From Leucobacter aridicollis (GTDB lineage: Bacteria > Actinomycetota > Actinomycetes > Actinomycetales > Microbacteriaceae): a DNA stretch of 64,000 bases. The stretch lies in NCBI RefSeq assembly GCF_013409595.1, contig NZ_JACCBD010000001.1, forward strand, positions 2,108,001 to 2,172,000, in the 5' to 3' direction. Of the stretch, positions 56,080 to 64,000 are shown in pieces (position 1 is the stretch's first letter; every line of letters starts with the position of its first letter). The translations under genes were made by a program, and so were the position numbers. The notes beneath the pieces were generated by a model. The model ran no database searches. It saw nothing but the letters and a program-made list of their open reading frames with translations, and had not been told where the DNA came from.

Positions 56080-59000
56080 CCCGACCGGCGCGTCCGACAC
56101 CCCACAGTACGCGGAGCTCCACGCGCACTCGCACTACAGCTTTCTCGACGGCGCCTCCTCCCCCGAGCAGCTCGTCGCCGAGGCGCAGCGGCTCGGCCTC
56201 GCGGGGCTCGCGCTCACCGATCACGACGGCTTCTACGGGGCGCCACGGTTCGCGGAGGCAGCGCTGCCGACCCCGGAGTTTCTCACCGTCTACGGGGCGG
56301 AGCTCACGCTCGGGCTGGAGGCCCCGCAGCTTGGCGCGGCCGACCCCGCGGGAAGCCACCTGCTGCTGCTCGCGCGCGGCACCGCTGGCTACCACCGGCT
56401 CGCCTCCGCCATCACTGAGGGCCAGCTCGCCGGCGGCGAGAAGGGGCGTCCCGTCTACGACCTTGCGGAGCTCGCCGCCGCGGGCGAGGGCGAGTGGGCG
56501 GTGCTCACCGGGTGCCGCAAGGGCGAGGTGCGGCGTGCGCTTGAGCGCGACGGTCGAGCGGCGGCGGGCGTGGCGCTCGAGCGGCTCACGTCGCTGTTCG
56601 GGCGCGACAACGTCTACGTCGAGCTCACGCATCACGGGCATCCCGGCGACGACGCCCGCAATGCGGCGCTCGCCGAGCTCGCCACGGCTGCGGGTCTGCC
56701 GACGCTCGCGACGGGCGCGGTGCACGCCGCGACCAGGCCGGCGACACGCACCGCCGAGGCGATGGCCGCGGTGCGGGCGCGGCGCAGCCTCGCCGAGCTC
56801 GATCCGCATCTCCCCGCCGCCGGCGCGGCGCACCTCCGAAGCGCCGAGGCCATGCTCCGGCACTTCTCCCGCCACCCCGATGCCGTCGCGCGGACCGTGC
56901 CGCTCGCGCGCGAGCTCGCGTTCTCGCTCAGGGAGGCGACCCCGCGGCTGCCGAAACTCGACCTCCCTGCGGGGCACACGCAGATGAGCTGGCTGCGGGA
57001 GCTCGTGTGGCAGGGCGCCGCCGAACGCTACGGCGCGGGCCGGGACACCCTCGACGCCCCGCGGCGCGAGCGCATCGAACGCGAGCTCGACGTGATTGAG
57101 CAGCTCGACTTCCCCGGCTACTTCCTCATCGTGCACGACATTGTGCGGGAGGCGCGCGCACGCGGGATCCTCTGCCAGGGCCGGGGGTCCGCGGCGAACT
57201 CGGCGATCTGTTACCTGCTGAAGGTCACCTCGGTCGATTCGATCTTCTACGGTCTCCCGTTCGAGCGTTTCCTTTCGAGTCTGCGCGAGGAGGAGCCAGA
57301 CATTGACGTCGACTTCGACTCCGAGCGGCGCGAGGAGATGATCCAATACGTCTACGAGAAGTACGGCAGGCGCAACGCGGCCCAGGTCGCGAACGTCATC
57401 ACCTACCGCCCGAAGGCGGCGATCCGGGACGCCGCGAAGGCGCTCGGCTACAGCGTCGCCGAGCAGCGCGCGTGGACGCGCAGCATCAGCCACCACGACG
57501 CGTTCCCCGCCGAGCAGTCGAGCACTGCTGCGGGGGCTGAGCCCGAGGACCCCCCGGCGAACGCCCGCGAGCGCTCCCGCCGGAGGCCACGCGCGGCCGC
57601 GGCGGCCGACGCGCACTCGCCATACGCCGCGATCCCGGAACCGGTGCTGCGGCTCGCGAACGCGTTCAAGGGGGCGCCCAGGCACCTCGGCATCCACTCG
57701 GGCGGGATGGTGCTCACCGAGCGTCCCGTCGGCGAGGTCTGCCCGATCGAGCACGCGCGCATGGAGAAGCGCACCGTGCTGCAGTGGGACAAGGACGACT
57801 GCGCGGCGATGCGGCTCGTGAAGTTCGACCTGCTCGGCCTTGGCATGCTGAGCGCGATCGACAAGACGCTGCGTATGGTCGCGGCGGCGACGGGTGAGGA
57901 GTGGACGTTCGACTCGATCCCGAAGGAGGAGTCGGGGGTCTACGACATGCTCTGCCGGGGCGACGCGATCGGCGTGTTCCAGGTTGAGAGCCGCGCCCAG
58001 CTCAACACCCTGCCGCGGCTGCGCCCGCGGAGCTTCTACGACCTTGTCATCGAGATCGCGCTCATCCGCCCGGGCCCCATCCAGGGCGGCGCCGTGCACC
58101 CGTATCTGCGCCGGCGCGCCGGCAAGGAGGAGATCACCTATTCGCATCCGAGCCTCGAGCCCGTGCTCGCTCGGACCCTCGGGATCCCGCTCTTCCAGGA
58201 GCAGCTCATGCAGATCGCGACGACGGTCGGCGGGTGCACCGGTGAGGACGCCGACCTGCTCAGGCGCTCGATGGGTTCCAAGCGCGGCAAGGAGCGAATG
58301 GATTCGCTCCGGGAGAAGATCTTCGCCGGGATGCGCGCGAACGGGATCGACGGCGAACAGGCGCAGCTCGTGTACACGCAGCTCGAGTCGTTCGCCGACT
58401 TCGGGTTCGCGGAAAGCCATTCGATCAGCTTTGCGCTCATCGTCTACGTCAGCTCGTGGATCAAGCTGCACTACCCCGCCGTGTTCCTCGCCGGGCTGCT
58501 GCAGTCGCAGCCAATGGGGTTCTACTCGCCGCGCAGCCTCGCCGAGGACGCGAAGCGGCACGGCGTCGTCGTGCGCCCGCCAGACGTGCAGTTCTCCGCC
58601 GTGCACGCGGGCGTCGAGCCGCTCACGCTGGGCGCCGCGGCGGAGACCGGGCCGGGCCCTGCGTCCGTCCCAGACGTCGCCCCCTCGCAGCTCGCACCCA
58701 CCGGGCTGCCCGAGTGCGCGGCGGGCGACCATCCGCCCGTCGGGCCGTTCGACGAGACCGCCCCGGACACGAGCGGCAAGCACCGCAGGGACGGGCGGTT
58801 CGCGGTCAGGCTCGGGCTCTCCGAAGTGCGCGGGATCGGCGTGAAGATCGCCGAGCGCATCGTGGCGGCGCGCGCCGCCGGGCCGTTCGCTGACCTCGCG
58901 GATCTCGCCAGGCGTGCGGATCTCGACCGCGAGCAGCTCGAGGCGCTCGCGTCGTCGGGCGCCTGCGCCGGCCTTGGGCTCTCGCGACGCGACGCGCTCT

Positions 59001-59500
59001 GGGGCGCCGGGCCGGCCGCAGATAACCGGGATCGATACCTGCCGGGCATCGCCGTCCACGTGCAGCCGCCGCTGCTTCCCGTGCTGACCGACGCCGAGCA
59101 GACCTCGCTCGACCTGTGGACGACTGGGGTGGCGACCGGAACGCATCCGCTCGCGCTGCTTCGGGACTCGCTCGATGCGCGCGGCATCATCCGCTCCGAC
59201 CTCGCCCGGCGGTCGCAGAACGGCTCAACTGTTCAGGTCGCCGGCCTCGTCACCCACCGCCAGCGGCCGGGCACGGCCGCCGGAGTGACCTTCCTCACGC
59301 TTGAGGATGAGAGCGGCACCGTCAACGTCGTCGTGTGGGCGAAGGTGTGGCAGGCGCATCGGCTCGTCGCGCAGTCGGCGCCGGCGATGATCGTTCGCGG
59401 CGTCGCCGACAGATCCCCCGAGGGAGTCTTCAACGTCATCGCGCACGGCTTCGAGCCGCTTCCGGCGCCGCAGGCTGTCGCGTCGAGGGACTTCCGTTAG
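56072..59500 (+). CDS. dnaE2: Error-prone DNA polymerase III alpha subunit DnaE2
   Basis: DnaE2 performs translesion synthesis in the SOS response. The 1142-residue protein has an N-terminal PHP domain (ELHAHSHYSFLDGASSPEQL), the polymerase core with GRGSAANSAICYLL and the catalytic acids in EPDIDVDFDSERREE, fingers and helix-hairpin-helix region, and a C-terminal OB fold (VAGLVTHRQRPGTAAGVTFLTLEDE). A Pro/Ala/Arg-rich insertion lies near residue 490-515 and another near 860-890. ATG 56072 overlaps imuB by eight bases. Confidence 0.95.
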   Translation: MTSPTGASDTPQYAELHAHSHYSFLDGASSPEQLVAEAQRLGLAGLALTDHDGFYGAPRFAEAALPTPEFLTVYGAELTLGLEAPQLGAADPAGSHLLLLARGTAGYHRLASAITEGQLAGGEKGRPVYDLAELAAAGEGEWAVLTGCRKGEVRRALERDGRAAAGVALERLTSLFGRDNVYVELTHHGHPGDDARNAALAELATAAGLPTLATGAVHAATRPATRTAEAMAAVRARRSLAELDPHLPAAGAAHLRSAEAMLRHFSRHPDAVARTVPLARELAFSLREATPRLPKLDLPAGHTQMSWLRELVWQGAAERYGAGRDTLDAPRRERIERELDVIEQLDFPGYFLIVHDIVREARARGILCQGRGSAANSAICYLLKVTSVDSIFYGLPFERFLSSLREEEPDIDVDFDSERREEMIQYVYEKYGRRNAAQVANVITYRPKAAIRDAAKALGYSVAEQRAWTRSISHHDAFPAEQSSTAAGAEPEDPPANARERSRRRPRAAAAADAHSPYAAIPEPVLRLANAFKGAPRHLGIHSGGMVLTERPVGEVCPIEHARMEKRTVLQWDKDDCAAMRLVKFDLLGLGMLSAIDKTLRMVAAATGEEWTFDSIPKEESGVYDMLCRGDAIGVFQVESRAQLNTLPRLRPRSFYDLVIEIALIRPGPIQGGAVHPYLRRRAGKEEITYSHPSLEPVLARTLGIPLFQEQLMQIATTVGGCTGEDADLLRRSMGSKRGKERMDSLREKIFAGMRANGIDGEQAQLVYTQLESFADFGFAESHSISFALIVYVSSWIKLHYPAVFLAGLLQSQPMGFYSPRSLAEDAKRHGVVVRPPDVQFSAVHAGVEPLTLGAAAETGPGPASVPDVAPSQLAPTGLPECAAGDHPPVGPFDETAPDTSGKHRRDGRFAVRLGLSEVRGIGVKIAERIVAARAAGPFADLADLARRADLDREQLEALASSGACAGLGLSRRDALWGAGPAADNRDRYLPGIAVHVQPPLLPVLTDAEQTSLDLWTTGVATGTHPLALLRDSLDARGIIRSDLARRSQNGSTVQVAGLVTHRQRPGTAAGVTFLTLEDESGTVNVVVWAKVWQAHRLVAQSAPAMIVRGVADRSPEGVFNVIAHGFEPLPAPQAVASRDFR

Positions 59501-59501
59501 C

Positions 59502-59507
59502 TATGCT
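59502..59507 (+). promoter_or_regulatory. -10 box of a leaderless pncB promoter
   Basis: TATGCT lies seven bases before the GTG start at 59514 and two bases after the dnaE2 stop, so the message would begin at the initiation codon. No clear -35 is seen. Confidence 0.5.
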
Positions 59508-59513
59508 GGCGAG

Positions 59514-60836
59514 GTGCACACCTCTACTGCTTTGCTCACCGATCACTACGAGCTGACTATGGTCGACGCCGCGCTAAAGGCCGGCACCGCGAACCGCAAC
59601 AGCGTCTTCGAGCTCTTCGCTCGCAGGCTCTCGGGAGCACGTCGCTACGGTGTTGTCGCCGGAACCGGCCGACTCCTCGAAGCGGTCACGAACTTCCGCT
59701 TCGGTGACGCCGAACTCGACTTCCTCCGCGCAAACAACGTCGTGAGCGCCGAAACGATCGACTGGCTGGCGAACTACCGCTTCACCGGAGACATCTGGGG
59801 CTACCCGGAGGGCGAGGTGTTCTTCCCGGGCTCCCCGCTCATCACGGTCGAAGCGAGCTTCGCCGAGGGCGTCATCCTTGAGACGCTCGCGCTCAGCATC
59901 ATGAACTACGACTCCGCCGTCGCGACCGCCGCATCCCGCATGGTCTACGCCGCGAACGGCAAGCCGCTTGCCGAGATGGGCTCGCGTCGCACCAGCGAGC
60001 GCAGCGCGGTCGCCGCGGCACGAGCCGCCTACATTGCGGGCTTCAGCGCCACGTCGAACCTCGAGGCTGGTCGCAGCTACGGGATCCCCACCATGGGCAC
60101 CGCAGCGCACTCGTTCACGCTGCTCCACGACTCCGAGCGCGAAGCCTTCGAGGCGCAGATCGCAGCATTCGGCCCGGACACGACGCTGCTCGTGGACACG
60201 TACGACACCGAGCAGGGCGTCCGCACCGCCGTCGAGGTCGCCGGCACCGGGCTTGGGGCCGTGCGCATCGACTCTGGCGACCTGCCCGTCGTCGTCGTCG
60301 AGGTCCGCGAACTGCTCGACTCGCTCGGCGCCACGAACACGCGCATCACCGTGACCAACGACCTCGACGAGCACACCGTCGCCGCGCTCGCGGCCTCACC
60401 GGTCGACTCGTTCGGCGTCGGCACTTCGGTCGTTGTCGGCTCGGGCAGCCCCACGATGGGCATGGTCTACAAGCTCGTCGCACGCGAGGACGACAACGGC
60501 GAGTGGGTGTCCGTCGCGAAGAAGAGCACCGACAAGGCCTCGGTCGGCGGCCGCAAGAGCGTCCGCCGTCTGCACAACGCACGCGGCGCGGCACGTGCAG
60601 AACTCATCTACCTCGGCGACGGCCCAGGTGGCGCAGACGAGGGAGCCGAGGTCGCGGACTCGAGTCGTGAGGTGCTCGAGCACCTGGTGATCGGCGGCGA
60701 GATTCAGCCGCAGTATGTCGGCGCCGACGGTATCGAGCTGGCGCGCGAGCGGCACCGCACGAGCGTGGCCGAGCTCCCCCGCGTCGCGATGAGCCTCACT
60801 CGCGGCGACCCCGCGATCCCGACCGAGTACCGCTAG
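59514..60836 (+). CDS. pncB: Nicotinate phosphoribosyltransferase
   Basis: PncB converts nicotinate and PRPP to nicotinate mononucleotide in NAD salvage. The 440-residue protein has STALLTDHYELTMVDAALKAG, EGEVFFPGSPLITVEA, the PRPP/nicotinate site [43 protein letters not shown] and RIDSGDLPVVVVEVRELLD. Start is GTG at 59514, probably leaderless. NAD supply links it loosely to ligA and the SAH hydrolases. Confidence 0.95.
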   Translation: MHTSTALLTDHYELTMVDAALKAGTANRNSVFELFARRLSGARRYGVVAGTGRLLEAVTNFRFGDAELDFLRANNVVSAETIDWLANYRFTGDIWGYPEGEVFFPGSPLITVEASFAEGVILETLALSIMNYDSAVATAASRMVYAANGKPLAEMGSRRTSERSAVAAARAAYIAGFSATSNLEAGRSYGIPTMGTAAHSFTLLHDSEREAFEAQIAAFGPDTTLLVDTYDTEQGVRTAVEVAGTGLGAVRIDSGDLPVVVVEVRELLDSLGATNTRITVTNDLDEHTVAALAASPVDSFGVGTSVVVGSGSPTMGMVYKLVAREDDNGEWVSVAKKSTDKASVGGRKSVRRLHNARGAARAELIYLGDGPGGADEGAEVADSSREVLEHLVIGGEIQPQYVGADGIELARERHRTSVAELPRVAMSLTRGDPAIPTEYR

Positions 60837-61024
60837 GCCCAGTCCTGGGGTTTGGGGCCCCAGATCTGAGCACTCACCCGCAGGCACCACCGGTACATCT
60901 GGGATCTGCGATGCTAATGCCCGTCACCCGCCTGCGCGGACATTGGTGCTGCAGATCACAGGCGAACCGGCCGACAGGTGATCCGGCCGACAGGCGAGGC
61001 GGCCAACAGCCGGTGTAGGAACCC
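60837..61024. repeat. Intergenic repeats between pncB and the DUF3039 gene
   Basis: 60901-60922 (minus orientation) and 60941-60963 (plus) are two facing copies of the dispersed repeat with core (C)TGCAGATC; the first resembles 17788-17812 most closely. At 60965-61012 three 16-base units, each containing CGGCC-ACAG, are tandemly repeated. A CCCAG/CTGGG hairpin follows the pncB stop at once and could act as its terminator. No gene is seen. Confidence 0.65.
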
Positions 61025-61297
61025 CTACTTCTTCATCCGCTCGTAGACCTTCTTGCAGTCCGGGCAGACCGGGAAGCGCTCGGGGTCGCGCGACGGCGTC
61101 CACTTCTTGCCGCACAGCGCGCGGACCGGCTTGCCGGTGACCGCCGACTCGACAATCTTGTCCTTCGGAACGTAGTGCGAGAACCGCTCGTGGTCGCCGT
61201 CCTCGATCTGTGAATCCTCGAGCAGCTTTTCGAGCTCGCGGTCCATAACGTCGAGGCCGCCGCCGGTGTCAGGAGTGTCGCGCGTGAAGATACCCAT
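61025..61297 (-). CDS. DUF3039 domain protein
   Basis: A 90-residue protein with two CxxC-like ligand sites (ALCGKKW and PVCPDCKK), probably one zinc ion. It begins MGIFTRDTPDTGGG and is widely conserved in actinobacteria, function unknown. The FSHYVPKDKIVESAVTGKPVRALCG block is diagnostic of the family. Confidence 0.9.
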   Translation of the reverse strand: MGIFTRDTPDTGGGLDVMDRELEKLLEDSQIEDGDHERFSHYVPKDKIVESAVTGKPVRALCGKKWTPSRDPERFPVCPDCKKVYERMKK

Positions 61298-61342
61298 ACC
61301 GGCATTCTACTCGCTCGCGGCGCCAGCGAACTGGCAACTTCG

Positions 61343-62914
61343 TTAGTCGAAGATCTGGGTGACGGCCAGGATCTCAGGACCCTGCTTGTCGAAGATACGA
61401 CCCCCGATTGCGACCCCTGCAAGCAGCACGATGAGGCCGAACCCGACGCCGAAGAGCAGCGCGAAGATGTTCCCCATGAACGACGGGTCCGCGATCGCCG
61501 CAGCCGAAATCCACACGGGAGCGACCGAGAGCACGAGGGCGACAACCATGGAGACGGTCTGCGACGTGCCCGATCCTGATCCCGACCACTGCGGCTGGAC
61601 GAACGGGCTGTCGCCTGGGCGCGTCGCGGGGTACGGCATGAGCGCAGAGAACACGCTCGCGACGCCCGTCGCGATGAGCAGCACGCCAACGTTCATGCCG
61701 ATCACCGCGGGCAACACCCGCCAGTCCCCCATGAAGGTGACCGTGAGGCTCGAGCCGATCACCGCAACGGGCACGCCAAACATGAGGGCGGGGGCGAGCC
61801 TGCCCGCGCGATCGGCCCAGCCGCGGATGCCGCTCGCCACGTGCTCCCAGATCGCCGTCGAGTCCATTGCAATGTCGTTGTGCTGCGACCAGCCAAGGAG
61901 CAGCATGAAGATCGGCAGCGGCAGCGCCGCGGCCAGCGCGACGTCGGCGCCTGCGATGAGGAACGCGGCGACAACGGCGATGGGGGCGATCGGCAGCGCG
62001 ATGAGCGCGATGCGGTACCGGGGGTCGCGCTGCCAGTAGGTCAGCTGCCGCGCGGCAATCACGGGGGCGGGCTTCGCGGGGAAGCGCTCGAACCAGCCGA
62101 GGCCACGGCGGGCGCTCAGGATGTCGCGCGGGCGCTCAATCGAGGTGAGCGACTTCGCCGCGATGCCAAACCATGCGATCGCGAGCACGATGATGGTGCC
62201 GGCGAGCACACCGAGGCGCAGGGTCGCGGTCGAGTCGTCGCCAGCGATGGCATCCCCGATCGCGGCGAACGGTGCGCCGAATGGCGTCCAGCCGAGCACG
62301 CCAGCGGCGTCGACGAGCACCTGGTTGGTATCCGAGCGCAGGCTCTCCGCGACGACGAACACGAGCAGCGGCAGGACGGCGATGCACAGGATCCCGCCGG
62401 TGAGGCGCAGGCCCCCGGCATACCTGTCACCAATCGCGAGCTGCGAGAGGCCCGAGCCGAAGCGCACCGCGACAATCGCGAGCAGCGCGGCGAGCACGAG
62501 CGCGACCGGGCCGATCCAGCCCGCCGCATGCCACTCGGGGCGCGCAAACCAGAGCGCGACGAGCCAGACGAGCATCACCAAGAACGGCCACGACACGATC
62601 GTCGTGACGAGCATCGACAGCGCGACCGACCCCGACTTCGCGGGGAACTGGCCGAACTGCCGCGGCACGAGGTTTCGGCGGCTGTCGAACAGCGGGACCA
62701 GCAGCGCAAGGGCGAGCACGACCGCGCCGATCGTCACGTCAAGCACGTTCCGGATCCCGCCGGGCTCCGTGAACCAGGAGATCGCGAAGGGCGAGACCGC
62801 GGCGACGCCGAGGCATAGCACGAGCAGCAGGGCGACGCGTGCGGCGCGCACAACCGAGCCGCGGAACAGGCCCCCGGCGAGCGCTACTCGGAGTCGGAAG
62901 AGCCGTGCAACCAC
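61343..62914 (-). CDS. ABC exporter membrane protein
   Basis: The 523-residue protein has about twelve hydrophobic segments and no periplasmic-type domain, the layout of a fused ABC-2-like exporter permease. The ATPase gene overlaps it by 31 bases. GTG 62914 with GGGG five bases upstream is the start. Substrate unknown. Confidence 0.82.
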   Translation of the reverse strand: MVARLFRLRVALAGGLFRGSVVRAARVALLLVLCLGVAAVSPFAISWFTEPGGIRNVLDVTIGAVVLALALLVPLFDSRRNLVPRQFGQFPAKSGSVALSMLVTTIVSWPFLVMLVWLVALWFARPEWHAAGWIGPVALVLAALLAIVAVRFGSGLSQLAIGDRYAGGLRLTGGILCIAVLPLLVFVVAESLRSDTNQVLVDAAGVLGWTPFGAPFAAIGDAIAGDDSTATLRLGVLAGTIIVLAIAWFGIAAKSLTSIERPRDILSARRGLGWFERFPAKPAPVIAARQLTYWQRDPRYRIALIALPIAPIAVVAAFLIAGADVALAAALPLPIFMLLLGWSQHNDIAMDSTAIWEHVASGIRGWADRAGRLAPALMFGVPVAVIGSSLTVTFMGDWRVLPAVIGMNVGVLLIATGVASVFSALMPYPATRPGDSPFVQPQWSGSGSGTSQTVSMVVALVLSVAPVWISAAAIADPSFMGNIFALLFGVGFGLIVLLAGVAIGGRIFDKQGPEILAVTQIFD

Positions 62915-63993
62915 TGCAGCCCCTTCTGCGACTCGTCGATACCGGTAAGCGCCCGGAATCGATCTTCGAGACTCACGCCGTCACGCACCTCGTCAACGGT
63001 GCCCTGCGCGATGACGGAACCGTCGACGATGATGACGACGTGATCGCAGACGCGCTGAATGAGCTCGAGGCTGTGGCTCGACATAACGACGCTGCCGCCG
63101 CCGGCGACGTACTTCTCGAGAATGTCGGTCACGTTCGCCGCAGACACGGGATCGATCGCCTCGAACGGCTCGTCGAGCACGAGCACCTCGGGCGCGTGGA
63201 TCATCGAGCAGGCCAGCGCGATCTTCTTCTGCATGCCAGCGGAGTAGTCAGAGACGAGCCTGTCGAGCGCGGACTCGAGCCCGAAGGCTTCGGCGAGTTC
63301 GGCGCTCCGCTTGGCGACCTCGGCCTCGGCGACGCCGTGAAGAACGCCCGAGTAGTAGAGGAGCTGACCGCCGGTGAGGCGGTCGAAGAGCCGCAGGCGG
63401 TCGGGCAGGGTTCCGATGAGGCGTTTGGCGGCGGCGCCATCAGCCCAGACGTCGACGTCACCAACGGCGACGCGGCCGGAGCTCGGGCGCAGCAGCCCGC
63501 TGATCATCGAGAGCGTGGTGGTCTTGCCTGCGCCGTTCGGGCCGACGACGCCGGTGAGCGAGCCGCCGTGCACCTCGAACGAGACTTCGTTCGCCGCGAC
63601 CGTCGAGCCGAACACCTTGGTCAGCATCTCGGTGCGCAGAACGACAGGGTTCTGCTCGGCAACGCGGCCACGCTCGCGCGCACGGACGACCGAGGGCGTC
63701 GGCACCTCGATGCGGTTGCGTGCGGGGGCCTCAGCCGATGTCGCTGCGTCCGCCGGGCGGGTCCGGCGCGCGCGCGGCGCGGCGGCGGGAGCCGCGGCAC
63801 CGGCGGCAGCGTCTGAGCGCGCGGGCGTTGCCTCGGCGGCGCCGGTCTCTTCGGGAGCTGGCGTCGCCGCTGCGGACTCGGAAGTCGTCACCGCGGGAGC
63901 TGGCGTCGTCACCGCGGGAGCTGGCGTCGTCGCCGCGGGCCGGGCCGATACTGGCGGGGCGACGGCGGGCTCTTCGGCGCCGGCGCTCGGCAT
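62884..63993 (-). CDS. ABC exporter ATP-binding protein with long Ala/Pro/Thr-rich N terminus
   Basis: The ATPase core starts near residue 118: Walker A GPNGAGKTT, signature DYSAGMQKKIALACSM, Walker B EVLVLDEPFEAIDP and switch His in SSHSLEL. The N-terminal 100 residues are low-complexity (PAVTTPAPAVTT repeats, made by a 21-base DNA repeat at 63885-63926). The ATG at 63993 is seven bases from the window edge, so the true start could lie outside or further inside. Partner of the downstream membrane gene. Confidence 0.85.
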   Translation of the reverse strand: MPSAGAEEPAVAPPVSARPAATTPAPAVTTPAPAVTTSESAAATPAPEETGAAEATPARSDAAAGAAAPAAAPRARRTRPADAATSAEAPARNRIEVPTPSVVRARERGRVAEQNPVVLRTEMLTKVFGSTVAANEVSFEVHGGSLTGVVGPNGAGKTTTLSMISGLLRPSSGRVAVGDVDVWADGAAAKRLIGTLPDRLRLFDRLTGGQLLYYSGVLHGVAEAEVAKRSAELAEAFGLESALDRLVSDYSAGMQKKIALACSMIHAPEVLVLDEPFEAIDPVSAANVTDILEKYVAGGGSVVMSSHSLELIQRVCDHVVIIVDGSVIAQGTVDEVRDGVSLEDRFRALTGIDESQKGLQWLHGSSDSE

Positions 63994-64000
63994 ATCCGCG

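Noticed and set aside
55964..59146. 1060-codon open frame on the minus strand opposite imuB and dnaE2
   Set aside because: It is an antisense frame kept open by high G+C codon bias; its translation is Arg/Ala/Gly-rich with no family resemblance, whereas the plus strand holds clear ImuB and DnaE2 motifs.

Overview
This window is chromosomal DNA from a high-G+C Gram-positive actinobacterium. The likeliest family is Microbacteriaceae, and a Leucobacter-like genus would fit; I infer this from gene content and order (DUF3039 and DUF5703 proteins, ImuA'/ImuB/DnaE2, DivIVA-type coiled coils, GatCAB, gene order rpsB-tsf-pyrH-frr-cdsA), not from a search. GTG starts, four-base ATGA/GTGA overlaps and leaderless starts are common.

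Layout. 1-0.5 kb: the edge of a VapBC-type toxin-antitoxin pair. 0.5-3.9 kb: gatCAB (minus), ending in a 19-bp hairpin. 4.1-5.6 kb: an Ntn hydrolase and a DNA-3-methyladenine glycosylase I whose zinc ligands are mostly replaced. 5.7-5.95 kb: intergenic repeats. 6-14 kb (minus): ligA, mnmA, its cysteine desulfurase, a YbbN-like thioredoxin/TPR protein, a lipoprotein and an acidic-tailed membrane protein. 14.25-17.2 kb (plus): a giant coiled-coil protein built on an 11-residue repeat. 17.2-17.8 kb: a repeat-rich gap. 17.8-26 kb (minus): a LacI regulator followed by a six-gene operon (two Thermotoga/archaeal-type S-adenosylhomocysteinase paralogues, a CUT1-type ABC binding protein and two permeases, an amidohydrolase/deaminase). 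26-32.4 kb: rnhA, a small zinc-ribbon protein, a secreted lysozyme-like protein, a four-motif DivIVA protein, then cdsA-frr-pyrH-tsf-rpsB. 32.5-36.2 kb (plus): yraN-comM-dprA. Then an AtoE-type transporter, a tyrosine recombinase and an M23 peptidase.

39.5-53.3 kb (minus) is a large catabolic island: class III aminotransferase, polar amino-acid ABC transporter, aldehyde dehydrogenase, four-polypeptide FAD/2Fe-2S oxidoreductase, an M81 peptidase fused to a GNAT acetyltransferase, PcaI/PcaJ-type CoA transferase, PcaF-type thiolase and an IclR regulator. The genes from the ABC permease to the CoA transferase are almost all overlapping or separated by a few bases, so they probably serve one pathway. 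My reading is that it takes an imported amino compound to 3-oxoadipate and then to succinyl-CoA plus acetyl-CoA.

53.5-59.5 kb (plus) is the SOS mutagenesis cassette imuA'-imuB-dnaE2, behind a perfect 20-bp LexA palindrome lying between -35 and -10 of an apparently leaderless promoter. The window ends with pncB, another repeat-bearing intergenic stretch, a DUF3039 protein and an ABC exporter.

The most interesting items are the SAH-hydrolase/deaminase/ABC operon (one paralogue has lost three family histidines), the 39-53 kb operon with its M81-GNAT fusion, the 48-unit hendecad coiled coil, and an intergenic repeat family with core CTGCAGATC found at three separate gene ends.
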